Shown here: one piece after another, positions 16,660 through 25,058 of the stretch | Position numbering within the stretch: position 1 is the stretch's first letter | Layout of the letters: every line of letters starts with the position of its first letter | Source: Oscillospiraceae bacterium | GTDB taxonomy: Bacteria; Bacillota; Clostridia; Oscillospirales; CAG-272 | Reading direction: 5' to 3' | Assembly: GCA_015063845.1 (NCBI GenBank) | Contig: SVTJ01000003.1 | Coordinates: 62,001-126,000 of the forward strand | DNA: 64,000 bases | The notes under the pieces: model-generated | What the model was told of the DNA's origin: nothing | Databases searched by the model: none | What the model saw: only the letters and a program-made list of their open reading frames with translations | Translations under genes and position numbers: made by a program

Positions 16660-16703
16660 TTAAATATATATACTGAAATAGGAAAAAATTTTATTGCAAC
16701 CGC

Positions 16704-16731
16704 TTGACTTTAATATTCAAAGTGCTATAAT
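16704..16731 (+). promoter_or_regulatory. SigA promoter for MATE gene
   Basis: TTGACT (16704-16709), 16 bp, TATAAT (16726-16731), about 80 bp before the start. Confidence 0.7.
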
Positions 16732-16810
16732 TAATAGGGATAATAAGGTACGGGTATGTCTATTTATCCTGTGTCGACAATGAAAATATAGAGAAACGAT
16801 GGGGGGAATA

Positions 16811-18196
16811 ATGGATAAAGCAGTAACGCCAAAAGAGCGATATTTGAAAAGAATAATGTTTTTCTCGATACCGCTTATGCTGTCGGGTCTTTTACAGTCG
16901 CTTTATAATGCGCTCGACTTAGTCGTTGTCAGCCGTTTTGACGGTCAGGCGGCGATAGCCGCTGTAGGAAGCACTACGTCGCTGACGGCTCTCATACTCA
17001 ATCTTTTTATGGGTCTTTCTGTCGGCGCGGGTATTTGCGTAGCTCATGGAATCGGAGCTAAGCAGTATGACGACGTCAAAAAGACGGTGCGCACCGCGGT
17101 GGCAACAGCTCTTTTACTTGGCGTATTCGTTGCGGTCATAGGCTTTTTCCTCGCTCCGCAGATGCTCAAATGGATGGGAACTCCCGCAGATGTTATCGAC
17201 GGCGCATCCATTTACGTAAAGATATTCTTTCTCGGCGCACCTTTTTCGATACTTTATAACTATTGTGCCTCAATGCTCAGAGCCGCAGGAGACTCCAAGC
17301 GTCCGCTGATATTCCTTTCCGTATCGGGAATAGTAAAGCTTGTGCTTAACATTTTGTTTGTTGCGGTATTCCATATGGGTGTTGCGGGAGTTGCCCTTGC
17401 AACTATTCCTGCGCACATACTGTCGTGTATTATGATACTTATACATATGCGCAAGACGGACGGTTGTCTGCATTTTTCCTTTAAGGAGATGCGTATATAT
17501 AAGGATAAGCTTGTGAAGATACTCGTCATTGGTATTCCGTCGGGAATACAGCGTTCGCTGTTTTCTCTTGCAAACGTGGTTATTCAGTCGTCTATTAACA
17601 GTCTCGGCTCAACGGTAATGGCGGGAAGCGCGGCTTCTCAAAACATAGAGAGCCTTGTCTACGTCGTATATAACGCGTTCTACGAGGGAGCTCTTACCTT
17701 TACGGGTCAGGCGGTCGGCGCAAAGAAATACAAGCAGATAAAGAAGATACTTATCACTGCCGTGGCGTGTATAATGATAGTGGTCGCGGTGCTCACACCT
17801 TTCCTGTTGATATTCAAGGACGCTCTGCTCTCGATATATCTGCCTGATAATCCCGAGGCAATGGGGGCGGCTTCCGTAAGATATATGATACTTGTGCTGA
17901 CTTACTTCCTGTGTGGAATAATGGAGGTCGGAAGCGCAGGTCTTCGAGGTATGGGACGGTCGACGCTGTCAATGATAATCTCTCTCATAGGCGCGTGCCT
18001 TTTGAGAATAGTTTGGGTGAAAACAGTATTCTTAATAATTCCCACAGCGTGGTGCATATACTTGTCGATGCCCGTATCGTGGGTGCTGACGTCGGCAGTG
18101 CTGTTTATATTCGTGGCAGTGGTGGTAAGAAAGGCTATCAAAAACGAGGAAATCCGTCAGAGCAATAAACAAAAGCTTGCCGAAAAGGCAGATTGA
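16811..18196 (+). CDS. MATE family efflux transporter
   Basis: A 461-residue cation-driven multidrug antiporter with about 12 helices in two MatE repeats. The first repeat begins MLSGLLQSLYNALDLVVVSR and contains GLSVGAGICVAHGIGA; the second begins near GIPSGIQRSLFSLANVVIQS. The start ATG at 16811 is preceded by GGGGGG at a suitable distance; ATG at 16799 would lack an RBS. It is convergent with a second MATE gene of a different subgroup. Confidence 0.9.
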   Translation: MDKAVTPKERYLKRIMFFSIPLMLSGLLQSLYNALDLVVVSRFDGQAAIAAVGSTTSLTALILNLFMGLSVGAGICVAHGIGAKQYDDVKKTVRTAVATALLLGVFVAVIGFFLAPQMLKWMGTPADVIDGASIYVKIFFLGAPFSILYNYCASMLRAAGDSKRPLIFLSVSGIVKLVLNILFVAVFHMGVAGVALATIPAHILSCIMILIHMRKTDGCLHFSFKEMRIYKDKLVKILVIGIPSGIQRSLFSLANVVIQSSINSLGSTVMAGSAASQNIESLVYVVYNAFYEGALTFTGQAVGAKKYKQIKKILITAVACIMIVVAVLTPFLLIFKDALLSIYLPDNPEAMGAASVRYMILVLTYFLCGIMEVGSAGLRGMGRSTLSMIISLIGACLLRIVWVKTVFLIIPTAWCIYLSMPVSWVLTSAVLFIFVAVVVRKAIKNEEIRQSNKQKLAEKAD

Positions 18197-18207
18197 GAAT
18201 AAAGACT

Positions 18208-18242
18208 AAGAGGTCGGAACACCGTGTTCCGACCTCTTTTTT
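18208..18242. terminator. bidirectional terminator between two MATE genes
   Basis: Stem AGAGGTCGGAACA / TGTTCCGACCTCT with a short loop and T run, placed between convergent stops. Confidence 0.9.
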
Positions 18243-18246
18243 GCTA

Positions 18247-19617
18247 TCAAAGTCTTTCCGCAAGCGACTTCTTTCGCTTCCATATTCCCGAAAGGAAGTA
18301 TATAAGGCTGGGTATCGCATATCCGTAGGGAGCGAGACCGTAGCCGAGAACAAAGCCGAAAAAGCCCATATCAAGGACTATTCCAAATAGGTAGCTAAGA
18401 CCGATGCGGAGCGCAACGCCGTCAAGAATAGCCAGCACCATACCAAGCTTCGCGTTACCAATACCCTGAATAAATGCTCCCGTTCCTCTCATGACCGCAA
18501 AAGCAGGGAACATCCAGAGTATAGCGCGAACAAATGTAGAGGACATCTCGTGTACTGCGGGGTCACTTGAGAAAAGCATAAACATCTGCTTACCGAGAAG
18601 TACGTAGAGCAGCATAAATATGACAGTCATCACAGCGGATATTATCCACGCGTTGTAGACAACCTTTTTTGCCCTTTCCTTATTTCCCGCACCTATATTC
18701 TGACTTATCATAGGCATAGCGGCGTATTGAATACCCTGAGATATCTTGTTGACTATATCGTCTATTCTCACTCCGACACCGAAGGTTGCGGAAGCGACCA
18801 CACCCGCCTGATTGATAAGCGAGTTTACGAACAGCATAGAAATGTTGATAAATCCCGACTGTATAGCCATAGGCGTTCCAAGGCTGATTATCATACCGAT
18901 ATACTTTTTTCTCGGTTTGAAATTGTCTTTTGAAAATTCAAATCCAAAGGCGTGTCTTTTCTTGTAAAGATAGAAAATCGAGAATATAAAGGATACCGCC
19001 TGACCGATAATAGTCGCCCACGCAGCGCCCGCAACGCCCCAACCGAAAATACCCGTAAAGAGTATGTCAAGCGCAAGATTGAGCACAGAGGCAATGCCGA
19101 TAAATATAAAAGGGCTCTTTGCGTCTCCCATACCGCGAAGCACAGCGGAGACCATATTATAGCCTGCCGTGAATAAAAGTCCGACCGTGCATATAACAAG
19201 GTAGTCCATTGCCATATCGTATGCTTCGGTGGGCACGTTTATAAGGTTAAGTATACCGTGACGCGCAATAAGTATCGCGCTTGCTATTATTAAAGAGAGA
19301 ATCAAAACGAACTCCGTCAGCGTGCCGACGATATCGTTCATCTCCTTTTTCTTTTTTGCGCCGAGTGCCTGCGCAATAAGTACCTGTCCCGCATTTGAGA
19401 AACCAAGACAGATCATCGTGGCAAAGTTGACTATCTGGCTGCTCTGTGCAACAGCAGAAAGACCGTACGTTCCGACATAATGCCCGACGATTATCATATC
19501 TATCGTGCTGTAAAGCACCTGCAAGGCATTTGATGCCATAAACGGCAGAGCAAACAGTATCAGCTGCCGCGCAATATTTCCTTTTGTAAAATCCTTTGAT
19601 AATCTTTTTGTACTCAC
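18247..19617 (-). CDS. MATE family efflux transporter (second copy)
   Basis: A 456-residue MATE antiporter with about 12 helices. The N-terminal repeat starts FALPFMASNALQVLYSTIDM and has GHYVGTYGLSAVAQSSQ; the second repeat starts near GTPMAIQSGFINISMLFVNS. It is only distantly like the convergent neighbour. The start codon is GTG at 19617 with RBS GGAG 8 nt upstream. Its 5' end faces the esterase gene, so the 136-bp gap holds divergent promoters. Confidence 0.9.
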   Translation of the reverse strand: MSTKRLSKDFTKGNIARQLILFALPFMASNALQVLYSTIDMIIVGHYVGTYGLSAVAQSSQIVNFATMICLGFSNAGQVLIAQALGAKKKKEMNDIVGTLTEFVLILSLIIASAILIARHGILNLINVPTEAYDMAMDYLVICTVGLLFTAGYNMVSAVLRGMGDAKSPFIFIGIASVLNLALDILFTGIFGWGVAGAAWATIIGQAVSFIFSIFYLYKKRHAFGFEFSKDNFKPRKKYIGMIISLGTPMAIQSGFINISMLFVNSLINQAGVVASATFGVGVRIDDIVNKISQGIQYAAMPMISQNIGAGNKERAKKVVYNAWIISAVMTVIFMLLYVLLGKQMFMLFSSDPAVHEMSSTFVRAILWMFPAFAVMRGTGAFIQGIGNAKLGMVLAILDGVALRIGLSYLFGIVLDMGFFGFVLGYGLAPYGYAIPSLIYFLSGIWKRKKSLAERL

Positions 19618-19694
19618 TTTTAATACTCCGTTTCTGATTCACCCAATATTTTAACACAAAATCAAAAAAATGTAAAGAGAGTGAGATTAAACTC

Positions 19695-19723
19695 TTTACT
19701 TTTTTTAAAAACTGTGCTATAAT
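19695..19723 (+). promoter_or_regulatory. SigA promoter for esterase-metallopeptidase pair
   Basis: TTTACT (19695-19700), 17 bp, TATAAT (19718-19723), 31 bp before the ATG at 19754. Confidence 0.65.
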
Positions 19724-19753
19724 GTCGCCAACGAGAAGAAAAGGAGCGGGACA

Positions 19754-20767
19754 ATGAAATACCGTGAGGAAAAGAGCGCGGCGGATATACATAAGCAGGT
19801 ATATCTCGACGGGATAAACGCCGTTATCGCGCACAGACAGAGAGATGCAAGAAAAAGCAGAGACGAATACATAAAGGGCGTTTTCGACGCGCAGGAGAAG
19901 TACCGTGAGGAGCTTTGCAGAATGCTCGGCTGGCCGCTTGTCGGACAGCCGAGAGAGGGGATCCCCGCCGTTAAGAGTGATTTGCTCTCCGTCGAGGACG
20001 GCTATTCGGTTTACCGTATGAGCTTCGACGTGCTCGACGGCTTGACAATGACGGGATTGCTATTCAAGATAGATACAGACGAGAAAAAGCCGCTCGTGAT
20101 AATGCAGCACGGCGGACTTGGAACGCCTGAGCTTATGTCGGGAGTTTACGGAAGCACCACCAATCTCAACGATATGCTCCAGAGAACGATAAGGTACGGC
20201 GTGCACGCATTTGCCCCACAGCTCCTTTTGTGGGATGATAAAAAGCAACACCCCGTCGTCTTTGACCGCCGCGCGATAGACGCAAGGCTCAAACGTGTCG
20301 GTAGCTCGATAACTGCGCTTGAGATCTACGGAATACAGAGGATACTCGACTATTTCGAGGCGCAGAGCTACGTAAAGAGCTTTGGTATGATAGGACTGTC
20401 CTACGGTGGCTTTTATACCCTCTATACAACCGCCGTTGAGACGCGTATAAAGGCGGCAGTAAGCGCGATATTCTTCAACACGAGAGACGCGTATCCGTGG
20501 TCGGATTGGACGTGGACGTCGTCTGCGTATAAGTTTGATGATGCCGAGATCGCCTGCCTTGTCTATCCCCGTAAGCTGTGCATAAGGATAGCCGATAACG
20601 ACGAGCTTTTCGACGTAAAGGGCGGAGAAGCGTCATTCGAGCGACTTCGCGAGCTTTGCAAGAGTGTCGGCACGGATTGGGTGAGCTTTGGCATTTTTGA
20701 GGGTAAGCACGAATATCCCCATGACGACGAGAGCATAGTCAGCCTCGTAGAAGAGATATCCAAATGA
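19754..20767 (+). CDS. alpha/beta hydrolase (esterase-like)
   Basis: A 337-residue soluble alpha/beta hydrolase. The nucleophile elbow GLSYGGFYTLY is at about residue 213-223 (G-x-S-x-G), with an oxyanion-type HGGLGTPE block at about 118. A later aspartate (RIADNDELFDVKG) and histidine (FEGKHEYPHDD) complete the triad. There is no signal peptide. It resembles acetylxylan-esterase-like or dienelactone-hydrolase-like proteins; the substrate is unknown. It ends with an ATGA overlap into the next gene. Confidence 0.8.
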   Translation: MKYREEKSAADIHKQVYLDGINAVIAHRQRDARKSRDEYIKGVFDAQEKYREELCRMLGWPLVGQPREGIPAVKSDLLSVEDGYSVYRMSFDVLDGLTMTGLLFKIDTDEKKPLVIMQHGGLGTPELMSGVYGSTTNLNDMLQRTIRYGVHAFAPQLLLWDDKKQHPVVFDRRAIDARLKRVGSSITALEIYGIQRILDYFEAQSYVKSFGMIGLSYGGFYTLYTTAVETRIKAAVSAIFFNTRDAYPWSDWTWTSSAYKFDDAEIACLVYPRKLCIRIADNDELFDVKGGEASFERLRELCKSVGTDWVSFGIFEGKHEYPHDDESIVSLVEEISK

Positions 20768-21321
20768 TTTATTACACGATAATCAGAAGCGACAGACAGA
20801 CGCTTGCCTTGCAGATAAAGGATGGCGAGGTCATAGTCCGCGCGCCGAGAAAAACAAAGGATAATCATATAAAGCAGTTCGTGCTTGAGCATTATGACTG
20901 GATAGAGGAGCAGCTTTGCCGATATAAAAAAAGAGAGGCCGCGCTTGACGCGATCCCCAAGCTTTCTGAGGCAGAGACAGCCGCACTCAAAAAAAGGGCA
21001 AAGGAAGTCTTTGCCGAGAGGACGGAATGCTTTGCGAGAGTGCTCGGAGTTGAATACGGAAGGATAAGTATACGGTGTCAGAGAACACGCTGGGGGAGCT
21101 GTACCGCAAAGGGGGACCTTAGCTTTAATGCCGCGCTTATGCTCGCGCCGCCAGAGGTACTCGACAGCGTGGTAGCGCACGAGCTGTGCCACCGCAAATA
21201 TATGAACCATTCAGAGGCGTTTTATGCTGAGCTTGAAAGGGTTATGCCCGAATACCGTAAGTGCAGAAAATGGCTGCGTGAAAACGGAGATGTTCTTCTC
21301 AGAAAAATTGGAAACGTATAA
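20764..21321 (+). CDS. YgjP-type zinc metallopeptidase (DUF45/M48-like)
   Basis: A 185-residue soluble protein. The zinc motif HELCH (HExxH) is at about residue 139-143, with the downstream glutamate in the MPEYRKCRKWL region. The core RCQRTRWGSCTAKGDLSFN is diagnostic for the YgjP/DUF45 family. The function of the family is not settled. Translation is coupled to the esterase by ATGA. Confidence 0.88.
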   Translation: MIYYTIIRSDRQTLALQIKDGEVIVRAPRKTKDNHIKQFVLEHYDWIEEQLCRYKKREAALDAIPKLSEAETAALKKRAKEVFAERTECFARVLGVEYGRISIRCQRTRWGSCTAKGDLSFNAALMLAPPEVLDSVVAHELCHRKYMNHSEAFYAELERVMPEYRKCRKWLRENGDVLLRKIGNV

Positions 21322-21323
21322 AT

Positions 21324-21353
21324 AAAAAAGGCGGATAGCTCCGCCTTTTTTTT
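21324..21353 (+). terminator. terminator after metallopeptidase gene
   Basis: Stem AAAAGGCGGA / TCCGCCTTTT, loop TAGC, then T run. Confidence 0.88.
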
Positions 21354-21417
21354 TGCATAAAACGGTATTTTAGGGAAATACTTATCTTGTTACTATATAC
21401 CGTGAAAGGAGATAAAA

Positions 21418-21852
21418 ATGGTAGAAAAGGATACTATAAGATTACTCCGCGAATGTGATGCGGGGGTGAAGATGGGAATTTCATCAATAGATGATGTCAT
21501 TGCTTCGGTAAGCTCCGAGGAGCTCAAGACCTTGCTGATCAATTGCCGTTCCGAGCATGCAAAGCTTGAGTGTGAGCTTGACGAGCTTTTGAAGGATTAT
21601 CATGACGAGGGAAAAGACCCCAATCTGATGGCGAAGGGAATGTCCTGGGTGAAGACAAACGTTATGCTTGCGATGGACGGCTCTGATGCCACAATAGCCG
21701 ACCTTATGACGGACGGATGTGATATGGGTGTCAAATCACTCTCGAAATATCTTAACCAATATGCCGCGGCAGACGAGGTGTCGAAGGATATCGCAAAACG
21801 CCTTATCAAGATAGAGGCAGACCTTGCTGTAAATATGAGAGGCTTTTTGTAA
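21418..21852 (+). CDS. DUF2383-like four-helix protein
   Basis: A 144-residue all-helical soluble protein of the ferritin-like DUF2383/PA2169 group: an N-terminal RECDAGVKMGISSIDDVI helix, a middle helix LLINCRSEHAKLECELDELL, then KGMSWVKTNVML and a final helix rich in K and D. The function is unknown; relatives are often linked to stress. RBS AAAGGAG is 7 nt before the ATG. It is a monocistronic gene directly ahead of rnpB. Confidence 0.65.
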   Translation: MVEKDTIRLLRECDAGVKMGISSIDDVIASVSSEELKTLLINCRSEHAKLECELDELLKDYHDEGKDPNLMAKGMSWVKTNVMLAMDGSDATIADLMTDGCDMGVKSLSKYLNQYAAADEVSKDIAKRLIKIEADLAVNMRGFL

Positions 21853-21866
21853 TATATTCTTCTCGC

Positions 21867-21895
21867 TTGACAAAAAAATCCATTTGTGATATAAT
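21867..21895 (+). promoter_or_regulatory. consensus SigA promoter of rnpB
   Basis: TTGACA (21867-21872), 17 bp, TATAAT (21890-21895), which places the start at about 21902, the predicted RNA 5' end. Confidence 0.85.
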
Positions 21896-21901
21896 CAATC
21901 G

Positions 21902-22255
21902 GTAAGCTTGCTAAACGGTCGCGCGGTATGGTGCCGAAAGGTATTACCGTGAGGAAAGTCCGGGCTTCACAGGGCAGGGTAGCTGATAACGTCAGCCGGA
22001 GGTAACTCCCGGGAAAGTGCAACAGAAATAAACCGCCGATGCTTGTCGGTAAGGATGGAAAGGCGAGGTAAGAGCTCACCCACTCCTACGGTAACGTAGG
22101 TTTGCTGTAAACCCTATCCGAAGCAACACCGTATTTGGATCGTTTGCCCGACGTATATCCAAGGGTGGCACGGGGATATCCCCGAAGCTTATCGGCGACG
22201 GTAAGCGAAGATTGATGACCGTTCACGACAGAACCCGGCTTATCGGCGGGCTTAT
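21902..22255 (+). ncRNA. rnpB: RNase P RNA, catalytic subunit
   Basis: The conserved core is plain: GAGGAAAGTCCGGGC (about 21950), the GTGCAACAGAAATA block (about 22017) and ACGACAGAACCCGGCTTA near the 3' end. P1 can be built from TAAGCTTGCT (21903-21912) and GGCGGGCTTA (22245-22254), and P2 from AACGGTC with GACCGTT. About 354 nt, bacterial type A look. It processes the 5' ends of pre-tRNAs together with RnpA. Confidence 0.95.
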
Positions 22256-22295
22256 AAAAAAGTGAGATGTCTTTTCTGACATCTCACTTTTTTTG
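22256..22295. terminator. rnpB terminator, also facing a convergent gene
   Basis: Stem AAGTGAGATGTC / GACATCTCACTT with loop TTTTCT and flanking A and T tracts, working on both strands. The last codons and stop of the minus-strand small protein lie in its 3' arm. Confidence 0.9.
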
Positions 22296-22520
22296 TTCTC
22301 TCATAGCAATATCCAACGCGAAGCTGCCAATAAAAACTGTGGCAAGACTCATTGCTGTATGCTCGAGCATAAATAAGAGCGTGCTTGACGGTATGTAATT
22401 AAATGCTTCAATGCGTGTATAGAGTAAAACGAATACCGAGTGACAAAGAACAGCGTATAGCCCAAATATAAGCATTAACGCTGACGGACGAGAATGTGGC
22501 AAAGAGGTGATTTTATTCAT
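22284..22520 (-). CDS. small membrane protein, unknown function
   Basis: A 78-residue protein with two hydrophobic helices (about residues 12-34 and 48-70) and a charged end REQKK. I do not recognise a family. The start at 22520 is preceded by AAGGAGA; the frame extends upstream to 22565 without an RBS. A promoter (TTGTAA-17-TATAAT) stands about 80 bp upstream. Its stop lies inside the rnpB terminator. Confidence 0.6.
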   Translation of the reverse strand: MNKITSLPHSRPSALMLIFGLYAVLCHSVFVLLYTRIEAFNYIPSSTLLFMLEHTAMSLATVFIGSFALDIAMREQKK

Positions 22521-22602
22521 TATTTTGTATTCTCCTTTTTTACTTGGTAAAATGTGACAATTCAAGAAAACAAGCTCACGGCAATGCCGATATCACGTAT
22601 TT

Positions 22603-22631
22603 ATTATACTTTATGAGCAATAATTTTACAA
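22603..22631 (-). promoter_or_regulatory. SigA promoter for small membrane protein
   Basis: Minus strand TTGTAA (22631-22626), 17 bp, TATAAT (22608-22603). Confidence 0.6.
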
Positions 22632-22651
22632 CGCACAATTATTGGAAATTG

Positions 22652-22732
22652 AAAATGCGACAAAATAATGTTTAAATTAATTAATAAATAAAAACTATAA
22701 ATGCATAATATTCATATGTCTTGTCGCATTTT
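22652..22732. repeat. 12-bp inverted repeat in AT-rich divergent gap
   Basis: AAAATGCGACAA (22652-22663) and its exact reverse complement TTGTCGCATTTT (22721-22732), 57 bp apart. The 327-bp gap between the small membrane protein start and the DUF6514 gene is otherwise AT-rich with several TGCAT-like words and no ORF that looks real. Confidence 0.6.
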
Positions 22733-22847
22733 GTAGATATAAGCGTCAAAACTGTACATACATATGTTTGCATGCATATTTATGCACGATATACAATTAA
22801 TGCGTTGTGTTATAATGCTTTTGCAATCCAAGAAAGGACGATGAATT

Positions 22848-23123
22848 ATGACAAAATCATTTGAAGATCGTACTTGTGTCAAAATGAATGTTTTGAATGA
22901 AAAACGCATAGAGCAAGTACAGTACAAGCTTTATTTCTGTGAAACGGAGGGTAGTGGATTTTACATATTCTACGTGAACGACAAATGTAACGTATCGGCT
23001 GAGACCGTGTTTGCTTCAAAAGAAGAGACAGAGAGATTGTTTGATATGATATGCGAAGGAAGAGTATCCTGTGAACACCTTGCGGATGTTATATCGGATT
23101 ACAAACACTCACTCATTTGTTAA
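22848..23123 (+). CDS. DUF6514-like small protein
   Basis: A 91-residue soluble protein. The end (VSCEHLADVISDYKHSL) resembles the HLxDVIEDF ending of DUF6514, a Clostridia family of unknown function. The middle YKLYFCETEGSGFYIFYVND looks like two beta strands. RBS AAAGGA precedes the ATG, and a TATAAT lies at 22811-22816. It sits upstream of nrdR but has its own spacing and so may be separate. Confidence 0.5.
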   Translation: MTKSFEDRTCVKMNVLNEKRIEQVQYKLYFCETEGSGFYIFYVNDKCNVSAETVFASKEETERLFDMICEGRVSCEHLADVISDYKHSLIC

Positions 23124-23137
23124 ATTTTTGTAAGCTA

Positions 23138-23166
23138 TTTACATTCGTATAAAAATATGGTAAAAT
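23138..23166 (+). promoter_or_regulatory. SigA promoter for nrdR
   Basis: TTTACA (23138-23143), 17 bp, TAAAAT (23161-23166). No clear NrdR box pair was seen around it. Confidence 0.6.
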
Positions 23167-23215
23167 AAGCAAGGAGATATCCAAAATACGTGGTTGCAAC
23201 AGAAAGGACTGCCTT

Positions 23216-23263
23216 ATGGCAGTATTATTCGAAGATGAAATGTCCCGCTTGCTCTTGCCCTGA
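23216..23263 (+). other. possible 15-codon leader ORF overlapping nrdR start
   Basis: ATG at 23216 follows AAAGGA at 7-8 nt and is open for 15 codons (MAVLFEDEMSRLLLP) in a frame different from nrdR. It ends 26 nt inside nrdR. Expression is unproven. Confidence 0.25.
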
Positions 23264-23678
23264 CAGTAAAGTTATTGATTCCCGCCCTGTGGAGGACGGA
23301 AACAGCATTCGCCGTCGTCGCGAATGTCTTGAGTGCCAGAAGCGTTTTACCACATTTGAAATAATCGAAACGGTGCAGATATTCGTTACTAAAAAGAATG
23401 GAAGCAAGGAGCTTTTTGATAGAAATAAGCTTCTTACGGGTCTGCTCAAGGCGTGTCAAAAGAGACCTGTCAATGCCGAGGAGATAGTTAACGAGATAGA
23501 GAGCGAATTGCAAAATTCGCTGTCTAACGAAATAACGACGGTCGAGATCGGCGAGATGGTCATGAACAAGCTAAAGCAGAGAGATGAGGTCGCGTACGTG
23601 CGCTTCGCATCTGTCTATCGCGAGTTTAAGGACATCGAGACATTCCTTGCGGCTCTTAAGCAGCTTCAAAAGAGCTGA
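23235..23678 (+). CDS. nrdR: transcriptional repressor NrdR
   Basis: Nucleotide-sensing repressor of ribonucleotide reductase genes. The 147-residue protein has the N-terminal zinc ribbon CPAC...CLEC (residues 3-34, beginning MKCPACSC) and an ATP-cone domain (about 49-139). The start at 23235 is chosen because NrdR almost always begins MKCP. That ATG has no good SD nearby; an in-frame GTG at 23190 has AAGGAG 12 nt upstream and would add 15 residues. No ribonucleotide reductase gene is in the window. Confidence 0.94.
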   Translation: MKCPACSCPDSKVIDSRPVEDGNSIRRRRECLECQKRFTTFEIIETVQIFVTKKNGSKELFDRNKLLTGLLKACQKRPVNAEEIVNEIESELQNSLSNEITTVEIGEMVMNKLKQRDEVAYVRFASVYREFKDIETFLAALKQLQKS

Positions 23679-23697
23679 ACGCTACATTTAATTTAAT

Positions 23698-23733
23698 AAA
23701 AAGGACCTCAAGAGCTCTTGAGGTCCTTTTTAT
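23698..23733 (+). terminator. nrdR terminator
   Basis: Long stem AAAAAGGACCTCAAGAG / CTCTTGAGGTCCTTTTT shortly after the nrdR stop. Confidence 0.9.
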
Positions 23734-23839
23734 ATGACAAGATACACGTTGTAATGCGTAAAATACGACAAGCAACGATGTTTTTAGCACTGTTCACGGA
23801 TAATTAACAAAAAACTTTTAAAAAACTTTTGAAAAGTAC

Positions 23840-23868
23840 TTGACAAAGAGAGTTAAAAGTGTTAAATT
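23840..23868 (+). promoter_or_regulatory. SigA promoter of heat-shock operon
   Basis: TTGACA (23840-23845), 17 bp, TAAATT (23863-23868). The expected start is about 23876, directly before the CIRCE operator. Confidence 0.7.
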
Positions 23869-23878
23869 ATATACGTGG

Positions 23879-23905
23879 TTAGCACTTAAAAGCTAAGAGT
23901 GCTAA
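23879..23905 (+). promoter_or_regulatory. CIRCE operator (HrcA binding site)
   Basis: TTAGCACTT, 9 bp, GAGTGCTAA. One mismatch from the consensus TTAGCACTC-N9-GAGTGCTAA. It lies at the start of transcription of hrcA, so HrcA should repress its own operon until heat or misfolded protein draws GroEL away. Confidence 0.95.
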
Positions 23906-23966
23906 AAACGGTATGAAGCATTGGTTCAAATGCTCCATATGTCAAAACGCAGAAGAGGAGGACACC

Positions 23967-25058
23967 ATGGCAAACGAAAATCCCGTTTTGAGTGAACGAA
24001 AAAAGCAGATACTTAAAGCGATAGTCGAAGCTCATATAGAGGGCGGAGAGCCTGTTGGATCAAAATATATCCTGCAAAATACGCTTATGTCCTGCTCGTC
24101 GGCGACCATAAGAAACGAGATGGCGGAGCTCGAGCAGATGGGATATCTTGTTCAGCCTCACACTTCGGCGGGTAGAGTGCCAAGTGAGGCGGGATACAGA
24201 TTTTACGTTGACGCGCTTGTGGAGCAGTACGCGAGAACGACACACGACGTAGTCAAGATAAATCAACTTCTCAAGGCAAAGATGACGGAGATAGACCAGA
24301 TACTCGATACGGCATCGCGTCTGGCGTCTACGATGACAAATTATACGGGTATCGCTATAAAGCCCAAAGCAAGCTCGGTAACTATGTCGCGCTTCGAGAT
24401 CATATCTATTGATAGAAAACAATTCGCAATGGTTATGATAACGTCGGGCGGAACGGTGAAAACTAAGAAGGTACACACCGATATGCCTATTCCCGATGAC
24501 GCACTTCCAAAGCTCTCGGAGCTTATAAACGTGCTTCTTTGCGGCATTGGCGCGGATATGATAACTCTCCCGATAATTATGGAAATGGAAAATGAAATGG
24601 GAGACGCAGCATTCCTTGTTAATCCCGCTGTCAAATGCGTTTATGAGGTGATGAGCGAGATAGACGGAGGACAGCTCAAGTTCTCGGGTCTTAATCATCT
24701 TCTCAAATATCCGGAATATTCGGATACACAACAGCTTGGTCAGCTGCTCGGCACGCTTGAGGATCAGGATGAGATACTCGACCTTGTATCTAGTGCTGAG
24801 AGCGACGAAATAAACGTACTCATTGGCTCGGAGAGCCCTGTAAAAGTAATGAACAACTCAGCTCTTGTGTTCAAGCCGATAAAAAAGAACGGCAGAACGG
24901 TGGGAGTTATAGGCGTTCTCGGACCGAGACGAATGAACTACCGACAGGTGCTTAAAACTATCGATGAGATAGGCGGCAGCATATCGGTGATGTTCGACGA
25001 GGAAAAACAATTGAGTGACGGAAGTAACAGAAAGGCGGATGATGATGGAAGACAATAA
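23967..25058 (+). CDS. hrcA: heat-inducible transcription repressor HrcA
   Basis: Repressor that binds CIRCE. The 363-residue protein has an N-terminal winged helix (about 1-75: ERKKQILKAIVEAHIEGGEP, SSATIRNEMAELEQMGYL, HTSAGRVPSEAGYRFYV) followed by the GAF-like dimerisation and regulatory domain. The start ATG at 23967 has RBS GAGGAG; an upstream in-frame ATG at 23913 lacks one. It is the first gene of hrcA-grpE-dnaK-dnaJ-prmA. Confidence 0.96.
   Translation: MANENPVLSERKKQILKAIVEAHIEGGEPVGSKYILQNTLMSCSSATIRNEMAELEQMGYLVQPHTSAGRVPSEAGYRFYVDALVEQYARTTHDVVKINQLLKAKMTEIDQILDTASRLASTMTNYTGIAIKPKASSVTMSRFEIISIDRKQFAMVMITSGGTVKTKKVHTDMPIPDDALPKLSELINVLLCGIGADMITLPIIMEMENEMGDAAFLVNPAVKCVYEVMSEIDGGQLKFSGLNHLLKYPEYSDTQQLGQLLGTLEDQDEILDLVSSAESDEINVLIGSESPVKVMNNSALVFKPIKKNGRTVGVIGVLGPRRMNYRQVLKTIDEIGGSISVMFDEEKQLSDGSNRKADDDGRQ

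Noticed and set aside
16811-19617. Recent duplication of the two MATE genes
   Set aside because: The proteins are of similar plan but differ widely along their length, so they are not a recent duplicate.
23190-23234. Longer NrdR from GTG 23190
   Set aside because: The GTG has an AAGGAG upstream, but NrdR proteins almost always begin with MKCP; the extra 15 residues do not resemble the family. Kept only as an alternative.
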